In this document: positions 1 to 6,312 of the stretch, one piece after another | How positions within the stretch are numbered: position 1 is the stretch's first letter | Layout: every line of letters starts with the position of its first letter | Assembly (NCBI GenBank): GCA_003524705.1 | Contig: DQGV01000363.1 | Location: forward strand, 1 to 8,418 | Reading direction: 5' to 3' | Length of the DNA stretch: 8,418 nt | From: Anaerolineae bacterium | Lineage (GTDB): Bacteria > Chloroflexota > Anaerolineae > Anaerolineales > Villigracilaceae | Translations under genes and position numbers: made by a program | Notes under the pieces: model-generated | Databases searched by the model: none | Told to the model about the DNA's origin: nothing | What the model saw: the letters and a program-made list of their open reading frames with translations, nothing else

Positions 1-2
1 TT

Positions 3-224
3 ATTCGCGATGCAAGTCCAGAAGAATATCCGTCAACAGAACATCGCAAGAAAAAGATTATGCTTTGTTCACAATCATGTTTAGATTCGTTTTTAGAAGA
101 ACCCACTATCTTATGCAAGGTACACTTAAAGTCAGAAAAAACTGCACAACAAATTCAGCAAGAACTTGCATCTGTTTTAGATTCATGGAGAAAATTTTAT
201 GATTCTTCCAAGAAAAGCGATTGA
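3..224 (+). CDS. C-terminal end of an unidentified protein with a Cys-x3-Cys motif (5' end outside window)
   Basis: The frame starting at base 3 is open from the window edge to a TGA at 222-224 and gives 73 residues. The sequence is hydrophilic and protein-like. A CSQSC motif (Cys-x3-Cys) is followed by F-L-E-E-P and a further Cys, then an amphipathic helical tail rich in Gln, Glu and Ser. The Cys-x3-Cys...F...P layout recalls the zinc-binding tail of YHS/TRASH-type domains, but the match is too short to name a family. It overlaps the start of fdhD by 26 bases, so the two genes are probably co-transcribed and translationally coupled. A role linked to formate dehydrogenase or molybdenum cofactor is possible from context alone. 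The other two forward frames hit stops before or at fdhD and read less like protein. Confidence 0.6.
   Translation: MRDASPEEYPSTEHRKKKIMLCSQSCLDSFLEEPTILCKVHLKSEKTAQQIQQELASVLDSWRKFYDSSKKSD
187..190 (+). promoter_or_regulatory. Ribosome binding site of fdhD
   Basis: A GGAG core lies 8 bases before the ATG at 199, inside the end of the upstream gene. It supports this ATG as the fdhD start and contrasts with the first two lipoprotein genes downstream, which show no Shine-Dalgarno sequence. Confidence 0.6.
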
Positions 225-969
225 GTACGACCGTTTTGAATATCAAAAATGGGAACATCACAATGCTGAAACCATTGTAGAAACGCCCGTTTCATTAACC
301 GTCAATGGCAAAGAATGGATTTCGTTTATGTGTACGCCCATTCATTTAGAAGCCTTGGCAATTGGTTTTCTATTTAATGAAGGCATTATCAAAAGCATGG
401 ACGAAGTTGCCGATGCACGAGTCTGTGAACATGGTGATAATGTGGATGTTTGGTTAAATCATTCAGCAGAACAACCTACAAATTGGCGCAGAACATCAGG
501 TTGTACGGGCGGCGTCACCGCGGTGGATTTGTTAGCGAAGCCTAATGTGTCACTTGCAGAAAACAGTTTCCACGTCACGCCCGAAGCGATTATGAATATG
601 GTTGAAAAATTATTTGAGTCGCAAGAGTTATATCGAGACACTGGCGGCGTACATACATCGGCATTAAGTGATGGCGAAAAAGTTGTCATCGCGGCTGATG
701 ATATTGGCAGACATAACACGCTCGATAAAATTGCAGGCTTATGTTTAATGAAAAATATTTTTCCACAAAACAGGATTTTGATTACCACTGGAAGAATTAG
801 TTCTGAAATGTTGCAAAAAGCCGCAAAGATTGAAGCCCCAATTTTGATTTCAAGAACTTCGCCATCATCACTCTCAATTGAAATGGCAGAACGCTACGGA
901 ATCACATTGATTGGGTATGCGCGAAAACATCGCTTCAATGTGTATTCAAACAAGCAACGAATTGCATAG
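199..969 (+). CDS. fdhD: Formate dehydrogenase accessory sulfurtransferase FdhD
   Basis: FdhD carries sulfur from a cysteine desulfurase (IscS type) to the Mo/W-bis-pyranopterin cofactor, which formate dehydrogenases need for activity. It acts in the cytoplasm. The 256 residues match the family length and show its landmarks in order: the N-terminal E-T-P-V-S-L-T-V-N-G strand (about 28-37), T-P-x-H-L-E-x-L-A-I-G-F-L-x-x-E-G-I (46-63), the catalytic-loop region R-T-S-G-C-T-G-G (98-105), T-G-G-V-H-T-S-A-L (148-156), D-D-I-G-R-H-N-T-L-D-K (168-178), and the C-terminal T-G-R-I-S-S-E-M...A-P...S-R-T-S-P-S-S-L...E-M-A (197-230), ending in R-F-N-V-Y-S. Cys102 matches the persulfide-bearing cysteine; the second cysteine of the E. 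coli C-x-x-C loop is a glycine here. The start is supported by a GGAG 8 bases upstream. The gene overlaps the preceding partial gene; no formate dehydrogenase subunit lies in this window. Confidence 0.95.
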   Translation: MILPRKAIEYDRFEYQKWEHHNAETIVETPVSLTVNGKEWISFMCTPIHLEALAIGFLFNEGIIKSMDEVADARVCEHGDNVDVWLNHSAEQPTNWRRTSGCTGGVTAVDLLAKPNVSLAENSFHVTPEAIMNMVEKLFESQELYRDTGGVHTSALSDGEKVVIAADDIGRHNTLDKIAGLCLMKNIFPQNRILITTGRISSEMLQKAAKIEAPILISRTSPSSLSIEMAERYGITLIGYARKHRFNVYSNKQRIA

Positions 970-984
970 GGTGCGACGCACTCC
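969..984 (+). promoter_or_regulatory. Short GC-rich hairpin between fdhD and the first lipoprotein gene
   Basis: Bases 971-981 form the perfect odd palindrome GTGCG-A-CGCAC. With flanking GG and CC it can fold as a six-pair stem with one bulged T, starting on the last base of the fdhD stop codon. No T tract follows, so it is not a classical intrinsic terminator. It occupies the place where a -35 box for the next gene would lie, so an operator is equally possible. The structure is visible; the function is inference. Confidence 0.3.
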
Positions 985-990
985 GGCGCA

Positions 991-999
991 TGATAAAAT
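991..999 (+). promoter_or_regulatory. Extended -10 element for a near-leaderless transcript of lipoprotein gene 1
   Basis: TGATAAAAT reads as an extended -10 box (TGn plus TAAAAT at 994-999). Only 9 bases separate the hexamer from the ATG at 1009, so a usual start site 6-8 bases downstream of the hexamer would leave an untranslated leader of no more than about 3 bases. No Shine-Dalgarno sequence lies before the ATG. The same GATAWAATTCA string sits at the identical distance before the next lipoprotein gene. No good -35 box was found. Confidence 0.5.
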
Positions 1000-1008
1000 T
1001 CACGCCTT

Positions 1009-2598
1009 ATGAATTTTCAGCGAAAAATTTCAACGCTTCTCTTAACTACGGTTTTGCTTGTTTCTTGCACCTCAACAGAATCTCCCCCGACAGTTTTCCC
1101 CACCTATGACCCATTTTTACCTATTGCAAATACCACGCCACAAACCATAGACCCGAGTAGTTCTCCTTCACCATCACCTACCATCACACCAACCCGTGAA
1201 CCAACGCCTACACGTGCACCTGCCAATGTGCCACCATTCTTTGGCACAACGAGTCAAATTCAAACCACACCCACCCCAGACCCTGCGCGGATTTTACCTA
1301 CGCCACGTCAAGATGCTGATGAGTATGTAGTGCAATTTGGGGATACATTAGGTGATATTGCTCTGAGATATGGAATCAGTGTGCAAGCCCTCATGCAAGC
1401 CAATAATATGACCGATGCAAATACATTGGCAGTAGGTCAAGTGTTAATTATCCCAGCGCCAAATCCTATTGGATTAAGTTCATCTCTTAAACTCATACCT
1501 GATTCTGAATTAGTGTACGGACCCGCCACCATTTATTTCGACATTGATGAATTTATCCAAAGCCAAAATGGTTATCTCGCTAATTATGTTGAAGATGTAA
1601 ATGGAACAATTTTAAGTGGTGCAGAAATTGTCCAACTTGTGGCAAGTAATTATTCAGTCAATCCGCGTTTATTACTTGCAATATTAGAATATCAAAGTGG
1701 TTGGGTCACGAATTCATTGCCGTTTAACACATCCTACCCAATGGGTTTGATAGACGAAAATCGTTATGGCTTATATCGTCAATTAGCGTGGGCGGCAAAC
1801 ACACTCAATCGCGGATATTATTTATGGAAAGTAAATGCACTTTCAACTTACATCTTAAGTGATGGTCAAGTCATCCCCATTGACCCAACCATCAATGCTG
1901 GCACAGCCGCAGTGCAATATTTCTTTTCACAGTTATCTGATGTTGGCGCATGGCAAATTGATGTCGGCGCATCAGGAGTCATCGTCACCTATTTTGTTTT
2001 CTTCGGCAACCCTTTTGGATACGCCATTGAGCCATTAATCCCTGCCGACCTTTCACAACCAGAAATGCAATTGCCATTTCGTGCTGGCGAAAGTTGGTAT
2101 TTCACTGGCGGACCACACGGTGGTTGGGATGCTGGCTCTGCTTGGGCGGCATTAGATTTTGCACCACCAAACAATACAGATGGCAATTGCAACATCAGCC
2201 CGTTTTGGGTAACAGCCATGGCAGATGGATTAATCATCCGCGCTTCTGATGGCGCAGTAGCACAAGATTTAGATAATGATGGCTACGAACAAACAGGTTG
2301 GGTGATTTTATATATGCACGTTGCTGAACAAGACCGCGTGCAACCGAATGAATATATTTTTGCAAATGAAAATATCGGTCATCCATCCTGTGAAGGTGGC
2401 ATATCAAACGCCACACATTTACACATCGCCAGAAAATATAATGGCGAATGGATTTCAGCCGATGGTTCACTTCCATTTATTTTAAGTGGCTGGGTTTCCA
2501 GTGGCGATGGCGTGCAATATAACGGCTTTCTCACGCGCGGCTCACAAGTCATTGAGGCGTGGGATAGTGCCAATGATTTCAACTTAATCACACGCTAA
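1009..2598 (+). CDS. Lipoprotein cell-wall hydrolase 1: LysM, lysozyme-like domain, M23A (LasA-type) metallopeptidase
   Basis: This 529-residue protein is predicted to be lipid-anchored on the outer face of the membrane and to cut peptidoglycan peptides. A hydrophobic signal ends in the lipobox L-V-S-C (Cys20). Residues 24-103 are a Thr/Pro/Ser-rich linker. One LysM module (about 105-149, Y-V-V-Q-F-G-D-T-L...V-L-I-I-P) should bind glycan. Residues 165-345 resemble the lysozyme-like transglycosylase fold (V-N-P-R-L-L-L-A-I-L-E...D-P-T-I-N-A-G), but Gln229 stands where the catalytic Glu is expected. The C-terminal domain (about 355-500) is M23: zinc ligands His370, Asp383 and His472, with His437 and His470 as the other active-site histidines. 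The 13-residue His-to-Asp spacing and C-E-G-G...H-L-H...Y-N-G follow Pseudomonas LasA rather than lysostaphin. D-L-D-N-D-G (420-425) is a likely calcium loop. The exact bond cut cannot be read from sequence. Confidence 0.88.
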   Translation: MNFQRKISTLLLTTVLLVSCTSTESPPTVFPTYDPFLPIANTTPQTIDPSSSPSPSPTITPTREPTPTRAPANVPPFFGTTSQIQTTPTPDPARILPTPRQDADEYVVQFGDTLGDIALRYGISVQALMQANNMTDANTLAVGQVLIIPAPNPIGLSSSLKLIPDSELVYGPATIYFDIDEFIQSQNGYLANYVEDVNGTILSGAEIVQLVASNYSVNPRLLLAILEYQSGWVTNSLPFNTSYPMGLIDENRYGLYRQLAWAANTLNRGYYLWKVNALSTYILSDGQVIPIDPTINAGTAAVQYFFSQLSDVGAWQIDVGASGVIVTYFVFFGNPFGYAIEPLIPADLSQPEMQLPFRAGESWYFTGGPHGGWDAGSAWAALDFAPPNNTDGNCNISPFWVTAMADGLIIRASDGAVAQDLDNDGYEQTGWVILYMHVAEQDRVQPNEYIFANENIGHPSCEGGISNATHLHIARKYNGEWISADGSLPFILSGWVSSGDGVQYNGFLTRGSQVIEAWDSANDFNLITR

Positions 2599-2608
2599 TT
2601 TATACAGA

Positions 2609-2614
2609 TATAAT
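2609..2614 (+). promoter_or_regulatory. -10 element (TATAAT) for a near-leaderless transcript of lipoprotein gene 2
   Basis: A perfect TATAAT lies 9 bases before the ATG at 2624, inside the 25-base gap after lipoprotein gene 1. The surrounding GATATAATTCA matches GATAAAATTCA before gene 1 at the same distance from its ATG. No Shine-Dalgarno sequence is present. Gene 2 may therefore have its own promoter in addition to read-through from gene 1. No clear -35 box was found. Confidence 0.5.
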
Positions 2615-2623
2615 TCATCCAAC

Positions 2624-4237
2624 ATGCCTCGTCTCGTAATTATTCTTATTATTACTTCTTTGATTGTTTCAGCCTGCGGAAATTCATCTGTTTGGGGAGT
2701 TGCACCTACACCCACACCTGAATCAGCAATTCAGCAAACGCCTCCTGTTGACCCTTTAGCAGGTTCAAGCGACCCCATCATTTTCCCCACTTCTACCACG
2801 CCACCGCAATTTGAAACACAATCTGCATACACACCAACACCACAAATCATCTCATTTGAAATTACGCCGACCAACACATCTGCATTAAATGATTCCGCGC
2901 CATTTTTGTATTATGCCCAAAGTGGAGATATGCTCTCCGCGGTTTCATCAAGATTCAACGTGAATGAAGCGGAAATTATCTCCGATGCAGATTTAACTAG
3001 AACGACATTAATCGATAATGGCGTGTTACTCGTCATCCCCAATCGAATCAATGATCAGACCACGCCTAATATCCAAATCATGCCTGATGCGGAAATTGTC
3101 TATTCCCCGACTGCCTTAGATTTTGACGTAGAAGAATATGTCACTTCACAAAACGGATATTTAAGTAATTATAGAGATTACTTAGGTTCAGAAGGTTGGA
3201 TTGCCGGTTACGACGCGATTGAAAAATTAGCCATTGAAAATTCAATCAACCCGCGCTTGTTATTAGCCGTTTTAGAATTTGAGGCACGTTGGGTACGTGG
3301 CGAACCAATTGATTTGTTACGCACAGAATTCCCAATGGGTTTCAATGATTATCGTTATAAAGGCTTGAGCGTGCAAATGGTTTGGGCAATCAACAACATG
3401 TCCATTGCATATTACGGCTGGCGAGCAGGGACATTAACCCAGTTAGAATTTCCAGATGGCACAAAACTGCGTTTAGACCCACGCTTAAATGCTGGCACAG
3501 TTGCCATTCAATATTTATTTTCAAAATTACATAGCCAAAGCCAATGGGCACAGATTATTAATCCAGATAGCGGATTCCCCGCCATGTATGAAGAAATGTT
3601 TGGTGACCCATGGCTACGTGCAAAATTAGTTGACCCATTGTTCCCCGCCGCATTAAATCAACCTCCATTGGTGTTCCCATTTGAACCCGGCGTAAAATGG
3701 AGTTTCACCGGTGGACCACACAACGGCTGGGGACAAATTAACCCAAACATTTATGGCGTATCTCATAGTGTATATTCTGCAATTGATTTTGCACCCGCCG
3801 CTGATAAAACTGGTTGTATTCCTACCAACACATGGGTCACCGCCGCGGCACCCGGTTTGGTCGTTCGTTCTGAAGATGGAATCGTAATGGTTGACCTTGA
3901 TGGCGATGGTTACGAACAAACAGGTTGGAATTTATTATATTTACACATCGCCACAAAAGACCGTGTTCCCGTCGGCACTTGGCTTGAAACCAATGACCGC
4001 ATTGGTCACGCTTCGTGTGAAGGCGGTGTTTCTACTGGCACACATTTACATTTCGCTAGAAAATATAATGGTGAATGGGTTACAGCCGATGGACCGATTC
4101 CGTTTGTATTAAGTGGTTGGCGCGTAGTCGCTGGTAATGCACCTTATAAAGGTACGCTTGTGCGCGGCGATGAAACCATCACATCCGATTTACAAGCTCA
4201 GGCTTGGTCAAATATTATTCGTGAAGAAGATGAATAA
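2624..4237 (+). CDS. Lipoprotein cell-wall hydrolase 2: LysM, lysozyme-like domain, M23A (LasA-type) metallopeptidase
   Basis: This is the 537-residue second paralog, with the layout of its upstream neighbour: lipobox V-S-A-C (Cys18), Thr/Pro-rich linker to about residue 92, a divergent LysM (about 95-139), lysozyme-like domain (about 155-345) and M23A peptidase (about 350-500). Zinc ligands are His366, Asp388 and His476; His441 and His474 are the partner histidines. Two features set it apart. The loop between the first two zinc ligands is 9 residues longer (spacing 22 instead of 13). The lysozyme-like domain has Glu220 in L-E-F-E-A-R-W, where both siblings have Gln, so it is the likeliest of the three to keep glycan-cleaving activity. 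The calcium-type motif is D-L-D-G-D-G (424-429). Cys398 and Cys465 are the only cysteines in the mature domain and could pair. The gene ends within the start of paralog 3 (8-base overlap). Confidence 0.88.
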   Translation: MPRLVIILIITSLIVSACGNSSVWGVAPTPTPESAIQQTPPVDPLAGSSDPIIFPTSTTPPQFETQSAYTPTPQIISFEITPTNTSALNDSAPFLYYAQSGDMLSAVSSRFNVNEAEIISDADLTRTTLIDNGVLLVIPNRINDQTTPNIQIMPDAEIVYSPTALDFDVEEYVTSQNGYLSNYRDYLGSEGWIAGYDAIEKLAIENSINPRLLLAVLEFEARWVRGEPIDLLRTEFPMGFNDYRYKGLSVQMVWAINNMSIAYYGWRAGTLTQLEFPDGTKLRLDPRLNAGTVAIQYLFSKLHSQSQWAQIINPDSGFPAMYEEMFGDPWLRAKLVDPLFPAALNQPPLVFPFEPGVKWSFTGGPHNGWGQINPNIYGVSHSVYSAIDFAPAADKTGCIPTNTWVTAAAPGLVVRSEDGIVMVDLDGDGYEQTGWNLLYLHIATKDRVPVGTWLETNDRIGHASCEGGVSTGTHLHFARKYNGEWVTADGPIPFVLSGWRVVAGNAPYKGTLVRGDETITSDLQAQAWSNIIREEDE

Positions 4238-5699
4238 AATCCAGACAATCTTTTTGATTGTTATCCTTACAATCACCTCTTGTAGTTCTCCCTCACAACT
4301 AGATTCAACGCCCGCCTCATCCGCACCTCAAACTGGTGATGTGATTCCACAACTTGATTCTACGCCTCAGCCTACTCGTCCGGCATATTCGCCAGGTCAA
4401 TTGGTAGATTACACCGCCCAAACAGGCGATACACTCCCCGCCTTAGCTTTACGCTTCAACACAAGTGTAGATGAAATATTAGCCGCCAATACATTTATTC
4501 CACATGATGCAACCACTATGCCACAAGGCATGCCAATGCAAATTCCAATTTATTATCGCGCATTGTGGGGAACAACTTTTCAATCTATCCCCGACCACGC
4601 CTTTGTAAATTCACCGACCAGTTCGGGCTTTAATACCGAAGCGTTTGTTCAATCACAAAATGGTTGGTGGAAAAATTATCGTGCATATGTTGCCGGGCAA
4701 ATTCGCACTGGCGCTGAATTAGTAGATTATGTTGCCATTAATTACAGCATTAATCCGCGTTTGTTGCTTGCCATTTTAGAGTATCAAGGGGGCGCATTGA
4801 CTCAAGAAAGAGCACCCACTAGCAGAAAACTACTTGGATTAGAACGCCAATTTTGGGAATCACATTATCTTCAACTTGTACTTGCCGCCAACACGCTCAA
4901 CAATGGATATTATGGTTGGCGAAATGGCTCTTTGCTTGAATTTGAAGATGCTAGTGGAAATTTATTCCGCCCGGACCCGTGGCAAAATGCAGGCTCTGCC
5001 GCCGTGCAATATTATTTTTCAAGAATGTATGCAGGCAATGAGTTTGCGAATGCCATTAATGCTAATGGTTTCTTTGAAACCTACGCCAATCTTTTTGGTA
5101 ATCCATGGAATGATTCTTTTGAATTAATCCCCGGTAGTTTAACGCAACCAGAATTGAGCTTGCCTTTTCCAAATGCTCAAACGTGGAGTTATACCGGAGG
5201 TCCGCACACAGGCTGGGGCACGGGTGAACCGTTTGCCGCGTTAGATTTTGCTCCTCCCGCTGAAAAATCAGGTTGTGTAAAAGCAAAGCCAGAAAATTAT
5301 GTCACTGCTGTAGCAGATGGTTTGGTGGTTCGCTCTAGTATAGATGGCGTGGTATTGGATTTAGACAAAGATGGCAATGAGCGCACAGGTTGGGTTATTT
5401 ATTATTTGCATCTTGCTACCGAAAGACGTGCTGTTGTTGGGTTAAATTTAAATGCCGGTGACTTAATTGGGTATCCCTCTTGTGAAGGTGGAAGTTCAAC
5501 AGGAACGCACGTGCATATTGCTAGAAAATACAACGGCGAGTGGATGCTTGCTGATAGCGCGATTCCGTTTGTATTGAATGGTTGGGTTGCACATAACGGA
5601 AGCCGTGCCTATTTAGGTACATTAACTAGAGGGAATGAAGTTGTGATTGCTTGTGAGTGTGGTGATGCGTTTACTTCTGTTAACGCAGGTTTTCCATGA
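4230..5699 (+). CDS. Lipoprotein cell-wall hydrolase 3: LysM, lysozyme-like domain, M23A (LasA-type) metallopeptidase
   Basis: This is the third paralog, 489 residues from the ATG at 4230. That start is chosen because it gives a clean lipoprotein signal (M-N-K then a hydrophobic run to I-T-S-C, Cys18) and an 8-base overlap with the upstream stop. The in-frame ATG at 4137 would add 31 residues before the signal and overlap gene 2 by 101 bases. The linker is shorter (about 19-55), then LysM (about 58-107, Y-T-A-Q-T-G-D-T-L), the lysozyme-like domain (about 120-305) with Gln186 at the expected catalytic Glu, and the M23A peptidase: His326, Asp339 and His429 as ligands, with His394 and His427. 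The calcium-type motif is D-L-D-K-D-G (377-382). The C-terminus differs from its siblings in carrying a C-E-C motif (475-477). The same frame stays open after the TGA at 5697. Confidence 0.87.
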   Translation: MNKIQTIFLIVILTITSCSSPSQLDSTPASSAPQTGDVIPQLDSTPQPTRPAYSPGQLVDYTAQTGDTLPALALRFNTSVDEILAANTFIPHDATTMPQGMPMQIPIYYRALWGTTFQSIPDHAFVNSPTSSGFNTEAFVQSQNGWWKNYRAYVAGQIRTGAELVDYVAINYSINPRLLLAILEYQGGALTQERAPTSRKLLGLERQFWESHYLQLVLAANTLNNGYYGWRNGSLLEFEDASGNLFRPDPWQNAGSAAVQYYFSRMYAGNEFANAINANGFFETYANLFGNPWNDSFELIPGSLTQPELSLPFPNAQTWSYTGGPHTGWGTGEPFAALDFAPPAEKSGCVKAKPENYVTAVADGLVVRSSIDGVVLDLDKDGNERTGWVIYYLHLATERRAVVGLNLNAGDLIGYPSCEGGSSTGTHVHIARKYNGEWMLADSAIPFVLNGWVAHNGSRAYLGTLTRGNEVVIACECGDAFTSVNAGFP

Positions 5700-5813
5700 A
5701 GTGGAGTTCTCACGATTCTTAATTCTCCGCTTATCACAAACACGGATTATGATTGGTACGAAGCGGAGTTGTTACTCTATTTTATTGGCGCAGGTGAAGA
5801 AACAGGAGATATT
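5700..5813 (+). other. Non-annotated gap whose frame stays open after the lipoprotein 3 stop
   Basis: No independent gene is supported here. The frame of lipoprotein gene 3 has no further stop between its TGA (5697-5699) and the membrane-protein gene at 5814. Its conceptual translation is protein-like, with a run such as N-T-D-Y-D-W-Y-E-A-E, and its base composition resembles the upstream gene rather than the AT-rich gene after it. It could be a former C-terminal extension cut by a nonsense change, a gene remnant, or chance. A TTG at 5769 exists but GGAG abuts it, too close for a ribosome site. No terminator hairpin with a T run is visible. Confidence 0.35.
5804..5808 (+). promoter_or_regulatory. 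Ribosome binding site deciding the start of the AT-rich membrane protein
   Basis: AGGAG (with GAT following) sits 5 bases before the GTG at 5814. It is the best Shine-Dalgarno match on the plus strand in this window and favours GTG 5814 over the upstream in-frame TTG at 5769. Confidence 0.65.
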
Positions 5814-6239
5814 GTGTATAAAAAGATATTACTGATTTCTATTTATATTTATCGAATTGTAATGCTAATATCAGTAACCATAATATTTCTCGTACTTCCA
5901 ATTCAAACAGTAAATCAAAGAGATAATGTGGTAGGCTTTTTTATCTGGGTCTTTTTTTGTTATAGCTATTTTTCTGTTTCAACAGCTATTATAAGTATGC
6001 TTAACAATAAATCTCATATTTATACAGAATTAAGAAAAAACTTATCTTCCTTGTTGATATTATCAACTAGTTCATGTGTATTTACAATATTGTTTTTTCT
6101 AGCCACGAAATGGTCTTTAGGTGTATATCTTCCTTTTATTTCGCCTCAGTTGCTAAACCTAATATCAGCAGTTAATGGCTTATCTTTAGGTCTAAATAAT
6201 TTTGTACTATATTTTTTTCTCCCTGAAGATGAAATCTAG
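5814..6239 (+). CDS. Small four-helix membrane protein, function unknown, AT-rich
   Basis: I do not recognise a family. Starting at GTG 5814 the product has 141 residues, nearly all hydrophobic. It begins with K-K (3-4), then predicted membrane helices at about 5-30, 39-62, 77-97 and 113-136, with a short charged tail P-E-D-E-I. The loop between helices 2 and 3 is polar and basic (K66, R74, K75). There is no Cys pair, His motif or nucleotide-binding motif. A hand count of bases 5821-6180 gives 100 G/C out of 360 (about 28%), while sampled stretches of neighbouring genes lie near 45-55%. The ATA isoleucine codon is common here. Composition and lack of relation to its neighbours suggest acquisition by transfer. 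It could be a self-protection or accessory membrane protein, but nothing in the sequence shows this. It converges with the minus-strand operon. Confidence 0.6.
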   Translation: MYKKILLISIYIYRIVMLISVTIIFLVLPIQTVNQRDNVVGFFIWVFFCYSYFSVSTAIISMLNNKSHIYTELRKNLSSLLILSTSSCVFTILFFLATKWSLGVYLPFISPQLLNLISAVNGLSLGLNNFVLYFFLPEDEI

Positions 6240-6312
6240 AAACACACTTCAACATTTGAATAGACATTTATCGAAGTAGCATAATGCTTCACTAACTCTC
6301 AATCTCTAGTTC
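6240..6312. other. Convergent intergenic gap with a weak hairpin
   Basis: The plus-strand membrane gene and the minus-strand operon end tail to tail across 73 bases. A weak inverted repeat at 6273-6290 (GAAGTA pairing with TGCTTC, one G-T pair, six-base loop) could act as a terminator for either side. It lacks a T tract on both strands, so a terminator call is not firm. Confidence 0.3.

Noticed and set aside
459..788. 109-residue open frame antisense to fdhD
   Set aside because: It is fully inside a well-supported gene on the opposite strand and shows no domain or ribosome site; the same reasoning excludes the other shadow frames inside the lipoprotein genes.
2284..2301. 18-base exact repeat shared with 3911-3928 as a possible recombination site or mobile-element trace
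   Set aside because: It encodes the same conserved residues of the M23 domain in two paralogs, so common ancestry explains it.
4153..4170. R-G-D tripeptide near the end of lipoprotein 2 as a cell-adhesion motif
   Set aside because: A three-residue match is expected by chance, and the siblings carry R-G-S and R-G-N at the same position.
4137..4229. Upstream in-frame ATG start for lipoprotein 3
   Set aside because: It would put 31 residues before the lipoprotein signal and overlap gene 2 by 101 bases; the ATG at 4230 gives a clean signal peptide and lipobox.
5697..5699. TGA read as tryptophan or selenocysteine
   Set aside because: No other internal TGA needs recoding in the window, no SECIS-like stem was evident after it, and the three paralogs end at comparable points.
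5769..5813. TTG start for the AT-rich membrane protein
   Set aside because: GGAG directly abuts the TTG with no spacer, whereas GTG 5814 has AGGAG at a 5-base spacing and a composition break falls close to it.
5647..5835. 62-residue frame across the end of lipoprotein 3
   Set aside because: It has no ribosome site, its composition is not protein-like, and it crosses two better-supported genes in another frame.
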